Shown one piece after another: positions 30,513 through 38,833 of a stretch of 64,000 nucleotides of DNA. Source of the DNA: Martelella mediterranea DSM 17316 (lineage in GTDB: Bacteria > Pseudomonadota > Alphaproteobacteria > Rhizobiales > Rhizobiaceae). Numbering within the stretch: the stretch's first letter is position 1; each line of letters opens with the position of its first letter. The notes beneath the pieces were generated by a model, which was not told the origin of the DNA, did not search any database, and saw only the letters and a list, made by a program, of their open reading frames with translations. Position numbers and translations under genes: made by a program. The stretch lies in NCBI RefSeq assembly GCF_002043005.1, contig NZ_CP020330.1, positions 1,510,501 through 1,574,500 of the forward strand, in the 5' to 3' direction.

Positions 30513-31019
30513 CTATTCGGCTCCGCCGATCCTGGAGATTTCCTGGTCGATGAAATAGAGCGCGTGCGGGCCTTCGCCGATCAGGTCGATCTTGGCAAGG
30601 ATGTCGGAGAACTGGGTCTCCTCCTCGCGCTGCTCACGCACGAACCATTGCAGGAATTCGAAGGTGGCGTGGTCGCCTTCCTCTTCGGCGCGCGTTGTGG
30701 CGGCGTAGATGTTGCGGGTCACCTTCTTCTCGGTTTCGAGAATCGCCGCAAACAGCTCGCGCGGGGTCTGCGCCTGGATTTCCGGGGCCTGCATGTCGGC
30801 GATTTTCACCGCGAAGTCCAGGTCAAAGAGATAGGCCAGAAACCGGCGCATATGATCCAGCTCCTCGGTCGCCTGCGCCAGAAGAAAGGCCTGGCAACCG
30901 GCCATATTGCGCTGGTTGCACCAGGCGGCAGCCTGGAAATAGAAGCGGGCGGCTTCCATTTCGCCATTCAATAGCTCGTTGAGCTGTGGCGCGAGCGCTC
31001 CCGAATTGGTGACTGTCAT
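30513..31019 (-). CDS. Non-haem ferritin
   Basis: Iron-storage protein, 168 residues from the ATG at 31019 (AGGAAA upstream). Ferroxidase-centre residues are visible in the four-helix pattern: NGEMEAARFYFQ (helix A Glu), ATEELDHMRRF (helix B E..H), ILETEKKVTRNIY (helix C Glu) and FVREQREEETQFSDI (helix D E/Q). It is closer to FtnA than to haem-binding Bfr, as no haem Met motif is seen. As first gene of an operon with feoA, feoB and a GUN4-like gene it links uptake and storage. A symbol is not assigned because ftnA/bfr naming varies. Confidence 0.9.
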   Translation of the reverse strand: MTVTNSGALAPQLNELLNGEMEAARFYFQAAAWCNQRNMAGCQAFLLAQATEELDHMRRFLAYLFDLDFAVKIADMQAPEIQAQTPRELFAAILETEKKVTRNIYAATTRAEEEGDHATFEFLQWFVREQREEETQFSDILAKIDLIGEGPHALYFIDQEISRIGGAE

Positions 31020-31080
31020 GGGGTTTCCTTTCCTGCGATGGGGTATTTGTGGCACACGTTCAGCTTGTAATCAATATACA

Positions 31081-31105
31081 TGACTAAAATCTGAAGCTTT
31101 TATCA
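31081..31105. promoter_or_regulatory. Candidate iron-regulator site upstream of ferritin
   Basis: TGACTAAAA (31081-31089) faces TTTTATCA (31098-31105), an AT-rich imperfect palindrome 62-86 bp upstream of the ferritin start. It stands out from GC-rich surroundings. Rhizobial iron genes are commonly controlled by Irr or RirA at AT-rich palindromes, but the match to either consensus is weak. The rest of the 31020-31378 gap is AT-rich promoter-like sequence and the uxaC terminator. Confidence 0.3.
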
Positions 31106-31248
31106 AGGCGCTGTAATTTCGTCAGAAACGGCAAAGCACGGATCGAAGCTGGATGATTAAAGTGCGTTTAAACTTACATTTATGCCGGGTTTACGCCAGC
31201 GACCAGCCGGGTCAGGCGGGTAACGCTATCCGCCCAAACTGCGGATGA

Positions 31249-31280
31249 AAAAAGGCCGGGTGGAAAAATACACCCGGCCT
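31249..31280 (-). terminator. Rho-independent terminator after uxaC
   Basis: On the minus strand AGGCCGGGTG (31280-31271) pairs with CACCCGGCCT (31262-31253) around an 8-base loop, then runs into TTTTT (complement of 31248-31253). It lies about 100 bp after the uxaC stop. Confidence 0.9.
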
Positions 31281-31378
31281 CTGCAAAGTTGATCTTCTGA
31301 AATTGGCCGGACGCGCACGAAGGCACGGTGGCGCAATGGGCCGACGGAATGGCGATTCCCGTCCCGATCCGCCTGGCG

Positions 31379-32782
31379 TCACAATCTGTAGGCGCGTTTG
31401 ACCAGATTGTAGGTGAGGTCGCGGGCGACTTCCGGCGCCTCGTCCTCGTCCAGCCGGCCGGTGGTCACCAGCGTCGCCAGATAGGCGCAGTCGACGCGGC
31501 GGGCAACATCATGGCGGGCGGGGATCGAGCAGAAGGCGCGGGTATCGTCGTTGAAGCCGACGGTGTTGTAGAAGCCAGCCGTCTCGGTCGTCATCTCGCG
31601 GTAGCGGCGCATGCCCTCCGGGCTGTCATGGAACCACCATGCCGGACCGAGCTTCAGCGAGGGATAGGCGCCGGCAAGCGGCGCGAGTTCGCGGGTGTAG
31701 ACGGTCTCGTCCAGCGTGAACAGGATGATGCTGAGCGCCGGGTCCATGCCGACGGCGTTCAGCAGCGGGCGCAGCGCCTCGACATAGCTGGTCTGGACCG
31801 GAATATCGAAGCCGACATTGCGTCCGTGCCGGGCCATCATCGTGCTGGAATGGTTGCGGAAGGAGCCGGGGTGGATCTGCAGAACCAGTCCATCCTCGAT
31901 GCTCATCCGGGCCATCTCGGTCAGCATATGGCCGCGGAAGGCGTCCGCTTCATCCGCGCTGCACGCGCCCTTCAGCGCCTTTTCAAACAGCGCGGTGGCT
32001 TCGGCCTTCGGCAGGTCCTCGGTGCGGGCGGTGGCGTGGCCGTGATCGGTGCTGGTCGCGCCGAATTTCCTGAAATAGGCCCGCCGCATGCGATGGGCGT
32101 CGAGATACTGGTCGTAGTTCGTGGTATCGAGCCCGGTGATCGCGCCGAGTTTTTCCACATTTTCGGCAAAGCCCTCGAAATCGGGATCAACCACCGGGTC
32201 GGGGCGATAGGCGGTGATCACGCGCCCGCCGGTCCAGCCGCTTTCGCGGATTTGCCGATGCCATTTCAGATCGTCGAGCGGGTCTTCGGTGGTTGCGATC
32301 ACCTCGATGTTGAACCGCTCGAACAGGGCGCGCGGGCGGAATTCCGGTCGCTTCAGGCAATCGTCGATGTGATCGTAGAATTCATCCGCCGTGTCGGGTC
32401 CCAGCCGCTTGGTCAGGCCGAAGACATGCTCGAAGGCGTGTTCCAGCCAGCCCCGGCTGGGCGTGCCCCGGAACAGGTAGAAATTTTCCGCGAACAGTCG
32501 CCAGATCGCCCGGCTGTCGGTCTCGCTCGTCCCGCCGTCGATGCGGGCAACGCCGAGTTTTTCCGGCGGAATGCCCTGCGAGCACAGCATGCGGAAAACG
32601 TAGTGGTCGGGCACCACGAACAGTTGCGCGGGATCCGGAAACGGTTCGTTTTCGGCATACCAGCGCGGATCGGTATGACCGTGCGGGCTGATGATCGGCA
32701 GCCTGCTCACTTCGCGATAAAGCGCGCGCGCCAGGTCCCGCGCCTTCGGTTCCAGCGGGAAAAGCCGGTCAGTGTCAAGCAT
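31379..32782 (-). CDS. uxaC: Glucuronate/galacturonate isomerase
   Basis: Isomerises D-glucuronate to fructuronate and D-galacturonate to tagaturonate, the first step of hexuronate breakdown. About 467 residues from the ATG at 32782, which has AAGGAG 7 bases upstream. Amidohydrolase-fold features include LPIISPHGHTDPRWYAEN (metal HxH), NIEVIATTEDPLDDLKWH and QIHPGSFRNHS. Divergent from a GntR regulator and KDG kinase. The fructuronate/tagaturonate reductases and dehydratases needed to reach KDG are not in the window. Confidence 0.94.
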   Translation of the reverse strand: MLDTDRLFPLEPKARDLARALYREVSRLPIISPHGHTDPRWYAENEPFPDPAQLFVVPDHYVFRMLCSQGIPPEKLGVARIDGGTSETDSRAIWRLFAENFYLFRGTPSRGWLEHAFEHVFGLTKRLGPDTADEFYDHIDDCLKRPEFRPRALFERFNIEVIATTEDPLDDLKWHRQIRESGWTGGRVITAYRPDPVVDPDFEGFAENVEKLGAITGLDTTNYDQYLDAHRMRRAYFRKFGATSTDHGHATARTEDLPKAEATALFEKALKGACSADEADAFRGHMLTEMARMSIEDGLVLQIHPGSFRNHSSTMMARHGRNVGFDIPVQTSYVEALRPLLNAVGMDPALSIILFTLDETVYTRELAPLAGAYPSLKLGPAWWFHDSPEGMRRYREMTTETAGFYNTVGFNDDTRAFCSIPARHDVARRVDCAYLATLVTTGRLDEDEAPEVARDLTYNLVKRAYRL

Positions 32783-32817
32783 TTGCGGCTCCTTGGCCCA
32801 TTGCAATTCGTCTTAAA

Positions 32818-32831
32818 ACTAATATGTTAGT
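32818..32831. promoter_or_regulatory. Palindromic operator candidate between uxaC and gntR
   Basis: ACTAATATGTTAGT is an inverted repeat (ACTAA/TTAGT with a 4-base centre) in the 75-bp divergent spacer, 27 bp before the regulator's start and 36 bp before uxaC. Size and position fit a FadR-type GntR dimer site controlling both directions. A TATGTTAGTATGC-type -10 overlaps it. No experimental basis. Confidence 0.5.
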
Positions 32832-32857
32832 ATGCAAGAATTGTCAACGGAGGCCGC

Positions 32858-33541
32858 ATGGTGGCCAATATCGAGCAGCCCCGGCAGACGGTGACCGACC
32901 TGATCTATGACAGGCTCTACCGCCAGGTCATCGAGAACGAGCTACCGCCCGGCACGAAGCTTTCGGAAGCCGAGGTCGCGCGCACGCTCGGCGTGTCGCG
33001 CCAGCCGGTGCGCGATGCCTTTTACCGGCTGTCGCAGCAGGGTTTTCTGCTGGTGCGGCCGCAGCGCGCCACGCTCGTCGCGCCCATTTCGGTGGAGGCG
33101 GTGATGCAGGCGCTGTTCATCCGCACGGCGCTGGAGGTGGCGACCGTTATGGCCGCCGCGGAGCAGGGAACGGACGAGGATTTCGACAGGCTCGACGCAT
33201 TGCTCGAGGAGCAAGGCAGGGCGGTGCAAGCCGATGACCGGATGGGCTTCCATCGTCTCGATGACGAACTTCACCGCCAGATCTGCGCGCTGGCTGGCCA
33301 TGAATACGCCTGGACGCTGATCCGCGAGCATAAGGCCCATATGGATCGCATTCGTCTCCTCTCGCTGTCCTTCACCGCCCATGATGCGCTTGCCGAGCAC
33401 CGCGCCATCGTCGGCGCGATCAAGGCGCGGGACGCCGATGCCGCCGTTGCGGCCATTCGCCATCACCTTTCCCGGATCGCCGGCAGCATCACGCGCATCC
33501 ACCAGACCAATCCCGGTTTCTTCGATCAGGAACAGATATGA
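32858..33541 (+). CDS. GntR-family regulator (FadR/FCD type), probable hexuronate regulator
   Basis: A 227-residue repressor. The N-terminal winged helix is at about residues 8-75 (LIYDRLYRQVIENELPPGTK, SRQPVRDAFYRLSQQGFLLV), followed by an FCD effector domain with the metal-binding His/Asp pattern (FHRLDDELHRQICALAGHEY, EHRAIVGAI). GGAGG precedes the ATG. It overlaps the KDG kinase gene by 4 bp and is divergent from uxaC, so UxuR/ExuR-like control by a hexuronate or KDG is likely. The effector is inferred from context. Confidence 0.9.
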   Translation: MVANIEQPRQTVTDLIYDRLYRQVIENELPPGTKLSEAEVARTLGVSRQPVRDAFYRLSQQGFLLVRPQRATLVAPISVEAVMQALFIRTALEVATVMAAAEQGTDEDFDRLDALLEEQGRAVQADDRMGFHRLDDELHRQICALAGHEYAWTLIREHKAHMDRIRLLSLSFTAHDALAEHRAIVGAIKARDADAAVAAIRHHLSRIAGSITRIHQTNPGFFDQEQI

Positions 33542-34443
33542 AAAACATTCTCAGCATCGGCGAATGCATGGTCGAGATGGCTCCGCGCGCCGATGGCGCC
33601 TATACGCGCGGCTTCGCCGGCGACACGTTCAACGCCGCCTGGTATCTGGCGAAGCTTTTGCCCGAAGGCGCCACGGTCGACTATTTCACCGCCGTCGGCA
33701 CGGATGCCGTCTCCGGCGAGATGCTCGATTTCATGGAGCGGTCAGGCGTCGGAACCGGCTGCATCCGCCGGATCGAGGAGCGCACGGTCGGCCTCTACAT
33801 GATCGCGCTGAAGGATGGCGAACGCTCGTTTTCCTACTGGCGCGGTCAGTCCGCCGCCAAACGGCTCGCCGCCGATCGCGCGGCGCTTGAGGCGGCCGTG
33901 CGGGGCAGGGACCTTGTCCTGTTTTCCGGCATCACCATGGCGATTGTCGACGAGGCCGATCGCGGCACGCTGCTGGACGTGCTTGCCGAGGCGCGAAAGG
34001 TAGGCGCGGTGATCGCCTTCGATCCCAATATGCGCCTCCGTCTCTGGCCCTCGCGCGCGGCGATGGCGGAGACCATCATGCAGGCCGCGGCGATCAGCGA
34101 CATGGTGCTGCCTTCGTTTGACGAGGATGGCTCGGTGTTCGGCGACGACACTCCTGAGGCGACGATCGCCCGCTATCGCGCGCGCAGCGCGGAGACGGTG
34201 GTGGTCAAGAACGGCGTCGATATGATTCATGCCCGGTCCGGAACGGAGGGCGCGATCAGCTTCCAGCCGACGCCGGCCGAAAACGTGGTCGACACCACGG
34301 CGGCGGGCGACAGCTTCAATGCCGGTTTGATCGCGGCGCTGGCGCGGGGCGAAAGCCTTGTCGATGCCATCGCCCGGGCCGCGGCTCTTTCTTCCCGCGT
34401 CATTGCAGCGCGCGGCGCGCTCGTGGACGACGCGGTTGGGTGA
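33538..34443 (+). CDS. kdgK: 2-dehydro-3-deoxygluconokinase (PfkB family)
   Basis: Phosphorylates 2-keto-3-deoxygluconate for the Entner-Doudoroff route. 301 residues. PfkB signature 1 region is YTRGFAGDTFNAAWYLAKLL. Signature 2 is VDTTAAGDSFNAGLIAAL, with the catalytic Asp in AAGDSF. It starts inside the stop of gntR (ATGA overlap), which supports a hexuronate-catabolic operon. KDG as substrate is inferred from this context and the overall KdgK-like N-terminus (ILSIGECMVEMAP). Confidence 0.88.
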   Translation: MKNILSIGECMVEMAPRADGAYTRGFAGDTFNAAWYLAKLLPEGATVDYFTAVGTDAVSGEMLDFMERSGVGTGCIRRIEERTVGLYMIALKDGERSFSYWRGQSAAKRLAADRAALEAAVRGRDLVLFSGITMAIVDEADRGTLLDVLAEARKVGAVIAFDPNMRLRLWPSRAAMAETIMQAAAISDMVLPSFDEDGSVFGDDTPEATIARYRARSAETVVVKNGVDMIHARSGTEGAISFQPTPAENVVDTTAAGDSFNAGLIAALARGESLVDAIARAAALSSRVIAARGALVDDAVG

Positions 34444-34472
34444 GCGGCGGGTCTGCGTTCAGGTGGCCGCCT

Positions 34473-34862
34473 TTACGGGACCTTGGCCGCCGTCACCTCG
34501 ACCTCGACCAGAAACTCGGCGCGGGTGAAGCCGGAGACGATCAGCAGCGTGGAGACGGGCAGGGGATCGGAAATGAACCGGTCGCGCACGTCCATATAGG
34601 CGGGGAAATCCTCGCGCATCGTCACATAGCCATTGATGCGGATCACGTCCTCGAAGCCCATATCGGCCTCCGCGAGGATCTTGCCGATCGCCTCGAAACA
34701 GAGCTCGGCCTGTCCCTTGACCGAACGCGGGATCACCTCGTCCGCGCCGATGCCGAGTTGGCCGGAGGTGACCAGCAGCCCCGCGCCGGGCGGCACGTAA
34801 AGCCCGTGGCTGTAATTTCCGAAGGGTTTGCGCACGCCGTTAGGGTTGATGCTCTTTTTCAT
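34473..34862 (-). CDS. RidA/YjgF family protein
   Basis: About 129 residues from the ATG at 34862, preceded by GGAGGCGGTTTC. The family fold is visible in LYVPPGAGLLVTSGQLGIG and AELCFEAIGKILAEADMGFE. The end VSTLLIVSGFTRAEFLVEVE holds the position where RidA enzymes carry the active-site Arg (here SGFTRAEFLVEVE rather than the classical NPKCRVEI). It may be one of the non-deaminating RidA subgroups. It is a minus-strand gene downstream of the aldehyde dehydrogenase, separated by 138 bp with nothing recognisable. Confidence 0.85.
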   Translation of the reverse strand: MKKSINPNGVRKPFGNYSHGLYVPPGAGLLVTSGQLGIGADEVIPRSVKGQAELCFEAIGKILAEADMGFEDVIRINGYVTMREDFPAYMDVRDRFISDPLPVSTLLIVSGFTRAEFLVEVEVTAAKVP

Positions 34863-35000
34863 GAAACCGCCTCCGAGACCTGCCATGAGCCGTTATTGTA
34901 CTGATGCCCGACCGTCAGGCCGGGCATGCGATCTTTCGTCATCCGCGCCGCCGAACGGCCATGCGCGTCGCGCTCCAATGTAGCGGTTTCGCGGGGAATT

Positions 35001-36428
35001 TTAAGCCGTGTAGCCGCGTATCCCCTTGATTTCCAGAAAATCTTCCATGCCCCAGTCGGCAAACTCTCGGCCATTGCCGGATTGCTTATAGCCGCCGAAG
35101 GGAATGGCGGTGTCCCAGTCCGGATCGTTGATCGTGACATTGCCGGCGCGAAGCCGCGCCGCGACCTTGCGGGCATGGTCGAGATCGCTGGACTGGACAT
35201 AGGCGGCAAGGCCAAAGGGCGTGTCGTTGGCGATCGCGATCGCCTCCTCCTCGCTCTGATAGGACAGCACCGACAGCACCGGGCCGAAGACTTCCTCGCG
35301 GGCAATCGTCATGGCGTTGTCGACATGGCCGAAAACGGTGGGTTTTACGTAGTAGCCGTGATTGATGCCATCCGGGCGGCCGGGGCCGCCGACGGCAACG
35401 GTCGCGCCCTCGGATATCGCCGTTTCGATAAGCCCCTGGATCTTGTCATATTGCTGGCGGCTGACGACCGGGCCGAGATCGGTGTCTTCCGCGCGCGGAT
35501 CGCCAACCTTGAGCGTGAGCGCCGCCTTTCTGGCAATCTCCAGCGCTTCGTCACGCCTTGCGGCGGGCACGAGCATGCGCGTCGGCGCGTCGCAGGACTG
35601 GCCGGAATTCTGGAAGCAGGAGCGCACGCCGCCGGCCACCGCCTTTTCGAAATCGGCATCCTCCAGCACGATGTTCGGCGATTTGCCGCCAAGCTCCTGG
35701 CAGACGCGCTTGACCGTGTCCGCGGCGGTCTTCGCGACGATGATGCCGGCCCGGGTGGAGCCGGTGAAGGAGACCATGTCGACTTCTTTGTGGCCGGCCA
35801 TGACCTGGCCGACATCCGGGCCGGTGCCGTTGACGAGATTGAAGACGCCGGGCGGAACGCCGGCCTCCTCCATGATCTCGGCGAAGATGATGGCCGAGAG
35901 CGGCGCGATTTCGGAGGGCTTCAGCACCACGGTGCAGCCGGTGGCGAGCGCCGGGGCGACCTTGGCCGCGATCTGGTTCAGCGGCCAGTTCCACGGCGTG
36001 ATCAGGGCGCAGACGCCGATCGGCTCACGCACGATCAGCCCCTTGTTGCGCTCCTCGGAGAACTCGAAATTCTCCAGCGCCTTGCGGGTGTTGCTGATAT
36101 GGGAAGCGCCGACGGGAACCTGGGCGCTGCGCGCGAGCTTCAGCGGCGCGCCCATTTCGCTCATGACAGCCTCGACCAGATCGTCGGCGCGCGCCCGGTA
36201 GCATTCCAGCACCCGTTCCATAAGCGCCAGGCGCTCCTCGCGCGTGGTGAGCGAGAAGCTCTCGAAGGCGCGCCGCGCGGCAGCCACCGCCTTGTCGACA
36301 TCCGATGCCTGTCCGAGCGCGATCGCGGTGACGACCTCCTCGGTCGCCGGATTGATGACGTCGAGCGTTTCCCGCCCGTCCGGTTCGACCCAGGCGCCGT
36401 CGATGAAGAATTTTCTGTGGTGGGACAT
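35001..36428 (-). CDS. NAD(P)-dependent aldehyde dehydrogenase
   Basis: A 475-residue soluble ALDH-superfamily enzyme. It shows FIDGAWVEPDGRETLDVINP at the start, the cofactor site ITPWNWPLNQIAAKVAPALA and the catalytic Glu motif CQELGGKSPNIVLEDADF. The catalytic Cys lies in QNSGQSCDAPTR, and the PFGGYKQSGNGREF end is typical. Full length. The substrate is not determined. A role in sugar-acid or aldehyde oxidation is possible because hexuronate genes lie nearby, but it has its own promoter region. Confidence 0.93.
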   Translation of the reverse strand: MSHHRKFFIDGAWVEPDGRETLDVINPATEEVVTAIALGQASDVDKAVAAARRAFESFSLTTREERLALMERVLECYRARADDLVEAVMSEMGAPLKLARSAQVPVGASHISNTRKALENFEFSEERNKGLIVREPIGVCALITPWNWPLNQIAAKVAPALATGCTVVLKPSEIAPLSAIIFAEIMEEAGVPPGVFNLVNGTGPDVGQVMAGHKEVDMVSFTGSTRAGIIVAKTAADTVKRVCQELGGKSPNIVLEDADFEKAVAGGVRSCFQNSGQSCDAPTRMLVPAARRDEALEIARKAALTLKVGDPRAEDTDLGPVVSRQQYDKIQGLIETAISEGATVAVGGPGRPDGINHGYYVKPTVFGHVDNAMTIAREEVFGPVLSVLSYQSEEEAIAIANDTPFGLAAYVQSSDLDHARKVAARLRAGNVTINDPDWDTAIPFGGYKQSGNGREFADWGMEDFLEIKGIRGYTA

Positions 36429-36517
36429 CGGTATCTCCGTAAATTGCGTGCTGCGCCATCGCGCCGTCTATAGCGCATAAATGTGTTGAAGGTCACGGCT
36501 CGGCAAGCGCCGCCTCC

Positions 36518-37213
36518 TCAACTTTCTCCGGGATCTTTCGGCAATTGCCAGTCGATCGGCTCGATGCCCTGTTCGAGCAGGAACTGGTTGGCCTTGGAAA
36601 ACGGGCGGCTGCCGAAAAAGCCGTTATGGGCGGAAAGCGGCGAGGGGTGCGGGGATTTCAGCACCAGATGCCGGCTTCTATCGACAAAGCTCGCCTTCTT
36701 CTGGGCATAGGCGCCCCACAGGATGAACACGACATGCGGGCACTCGTCGTTCACGACGCGGATCACGGCGTCGGTGAACTCCTCCCAGCCCTTGCCGCGA
36801 TGGGAGGCGGCGGCGGCCTGGCGCACGGTCAGCACCGAGTTCAAAAGCAATACGCCCTGCTTCGCCCAATGCTCCAGAAAGCCGTGATCGACCTTCTGAA
36901 ATCCGACATCGGCGGCCAGCTCCTTGTAGATATTGACCAGCGAGGGCGGCGTGCGCACGCCCGGACGCACTGAAAAGCAGAGCCCGTGCGCCTGTCCCGG
37001 CCCGTGATAGGGATCCTGCCCGAGAATGACGACCTTCACCCGCTCGAGCGGGGTCAGATCGAGCGCGCGAAAATATTCCTCGCCTTTGGGAAAGACGACC
37101 TGCCCGTTTTTCTTCTCATCGACAAGAAAGGATCTGAGGCCCGCCATGTAGGCGCTTTCGAATTCCGGTTGAAGCTTTTCCTTCCAGCCCGGCTCGAGTT
37201 TGATTTCGCCCAT
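36518..37213 (-). CDS. ung: Uracil-DNA glycosylase
   Basis: Removes uracil from DNA. 231 residues of family 1 UDG. The water-activating motif is [20 protein letters not shown] (Asp in QDPYH), the Asn/Phe region includes [11 protein letters not shown], and the DNA-intercalating loop is [17 protein letters not shown]. Normal length. It is a stand-alone housekeeping gene divergent from the DsrE-type gene. Confidence 0.97.
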   Translation of the reverse strand: MGEIKLEPGWKEKLQPEFESAYMAGLRSFLVDEKKNGQVVFPKGEEYFRALDLTPLERVKVVILGQDPYHGPGQAHGLCFSVRPGVRTPPSLVNIYKELAADVGFQKVDHGFLEHWAKQGVLLLNSVLTVRQAAAASHRGKGWEEFTDAVIRVVNDECPHVVFILWGAYAQKKASFVDRSRHLVLKSPHPSPLSAHNGFFGSRPFSKANQFLLEQGIEPIDWQLPKDPGES

Positions 37214-37313
37214 GCTTCGCTATCTCCCGTTGGTGTCCTGCCTGCGACAATTGTCGCACTTGTATAGCAACGGCGCCTCACCAATTCCAATAGAGGCAGA
37301 AGGAGGCCCCGAC

Positions 37314-37685
37314 ATGCAAACCACAGCTTTTGTTGCAACGATATTCGACGGCAAGTCCAACCCGAACAAGGTGACCGTCGCCTTCACCATGGCGCTCAAC
37401 GCGCTTAAGAAGGGGCACAGCGCCACGATCATCCTGATGGTCGAGGCCGTGGAACTGGGCAAGCCCGGTGCGACCGACGGCATCGATATCGGCGCGCCGT
37501 TCGAGCCGGTGTCCGACCTGCTTGAGAAATACCGCGCGGCCGGCGGCAAGATCGCGATCTGTGGCGCCTGCATGAAGCATAACGGCATGAGCGCGGAAGA
37601 GATGGACCCCGCCTACGAGATCATCACCGCGCCCGACGTCATTGATCTTCTGATGAACGCCGAGGGATCGCTGCAAATCACCTGA
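37314..37685 (+). CDS. DsrE-family sulfur-relay-like protein
   Basis: About 123 residues from the ATG at 37314, which follows AGGAGGCCCCGAC. DsrE/F fold features are TAFVATIFDGKSNPNKVTVA at the start, then GHSATIILMVEAVELGKPG, and the conserved GKIAICGACMKHNGMSAEEM with two Cys residues (CGAC). Family members bind or transfer sulfur, but many stand-alone ones have unknown roles. It is a single gene; the following 171 bp lead into an ABC operon. Confidence 0.85.
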   Translation: MQTTAFVATIFDGKSNPNKVTVAFTMALNALKKGHSATIILMVEAVELGKPGATDGIDIGAPFEPVSDLLEKYRAAGGKIAICGACMKHNGMSAEEMDPAYEIITAPDVIDLLMNAEGSLQIT

Positions 37686-37856
37686 GGGGGTGCGGCATCC
37701 GCAAACGCGAGCCTGCGCGACAGGGGACCTGCCGCCAGCGCCGGCAAATAAAGTCGCGGGCGGCGACGTTCCGGCGTTGACCGGCGCTTTGGCACAGGCC
37801 AAACTGCCGGGCGTGATCACATCGCGCCAAGAACAATCCTGACAGGGGGTTTCGAA

Positions 37857-38831
37857 ATGCTCAACTTCAAGACAACGGTGTTCGCCACCGCGGCGATCGC
37901 CGCTTTTGCCGGCTTTGCCGCACCGGTCGTCGCCCAGGACACCAAGACCGTCGCCATCACCTATATCGTCGAACACCCCGCCCTTGACGCCGTGCGCGAA
38001 GGCATTGTCGAGAGCCTTGCCGAAAAGGGCTACAAGGAAGGCGAGAACCTGAAGGTCGTCGCTCGCTCCGCCCAGGGCAACATGACCACGCAGAGCCAGA
38101 TCGCCGATGAATTCGCCGGCATCGCGCCGGACGTCGCGGTCGGCATTTCGACGCCATCGGCCCAGGCGCTGAAGAATTCCATGGGCGACACCCCCGTCGT
38201 CTTCGCCGCCGTCACCGACCCCGTCGCCGCCGGCCTGATCGAGAACCCTGAAAAGCCGGAATCCAACATCACCGGCACCTCCGACAAGCAGCCGCCGAAG
38301 CCGGCGCTGGAGCTGATCCAGAAGCTCGTTCCGGACGTCAAGACCATCGGCGTGATCTACAATCCGGGCGAAGCCAACTCGGTCGTGCAGGTCGATGACA
38401 TCAAGGCTGGCGCCGCCGAACTCGGCCTGACCGTCGTCGAAAGCCCCGCCGCCCAGTCCACCATGGTGCCGGATGCGGCCCGCAACCTCGTCGGCAAGGC
38501 CGACGCCATCCTGCTGCCGACCGACAATTCGGTGATCTCGGTTCTGGAAGCGATCGTGACCGTTGGCGAGCGCGCCAAGCTGCCCGTCTTCACCACCGAC
38601 ACCGATTCCGTCGAGCGCGGCGCGGTCGCGGCCCTCGGCTTCAACTATGCCGAAATGGGCACGGTCACCGGCGATATGATCGCCCAGATCCTTGAAGGCA
38701 CGCCCGTCGCCGATATTCCGGTCGTCGTTCCCGGCAATCAGGACCTGTTCCTGAACCTCAAGGCGGCCAAGGCCATGGGCATCGAGGTTCCGGCCGACGT
38801 CGTTGACAGCGCCAAGAAGGTCATCGAGTAA
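37857..38831 (+). CDS. ABC transporter substrate-binding protein, TrpX-like (DUF534 / PF04392)
   Basis: A 324-residue periplasmic receptor. The signal peptide is residues 1-26 (ending APVVA), followed by the two-lobe ABC_sub_bind fold: VAITYIVEHPALDAVREGIV, GISTPSAQALKNSMGDTPVV, ITGTSDKQPPKPALELIQKL, and GVIYNPGEANSVVQ. The GT(S)D...P segment is typical of TrpX-type aromatic-amino-acid receptors. AGGGGG precedes the ATG. First gene of a three-gene importer. Ligand (Trp/Tyr or other) is inference from subfamily. Confidence 0.9.
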   Translation: MLNFKTTVFATAAIAAFAGFAAPVVAQDTKTVAITYIVEHPALDAVREGIVESLAEKGYKEGENLKVVARSAQGNMTTQSQIADEFAGIAPDVAVGISTPSAQALKNSMGDTPVVFAAVTDPVAAGLIENPEKPESNITGTSDKQPPKPALELIQKLVPDVKTIGVIYNPGEANSVVQVDDIKAGAAELGLTVVESPAAQSTMVPDAARNLVGKADAILLPTDNSVISVLEAIVTVGERAKLPVFTTDTDSVERGAVAALGFNYAEMGTVTGDMIAQILEGTPVADIPVVVPGNQDLFLNLKAAKAMGIEVPADVVDSAKKVIE

Positions 38832-38833
38832 AC

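Noticed and set aside
34859..35305. Minus-strand 148-codon frame ending in GLTVGHQYNNGSWQVSEAVS, possible gene remnant between RidA and aldehyde dehydrogenase genes
   Set aside because: Most of it is a shifted reading of the aldehyde dehydrogenase 3' end; the tail has no ribosome site and matches no family I can name.
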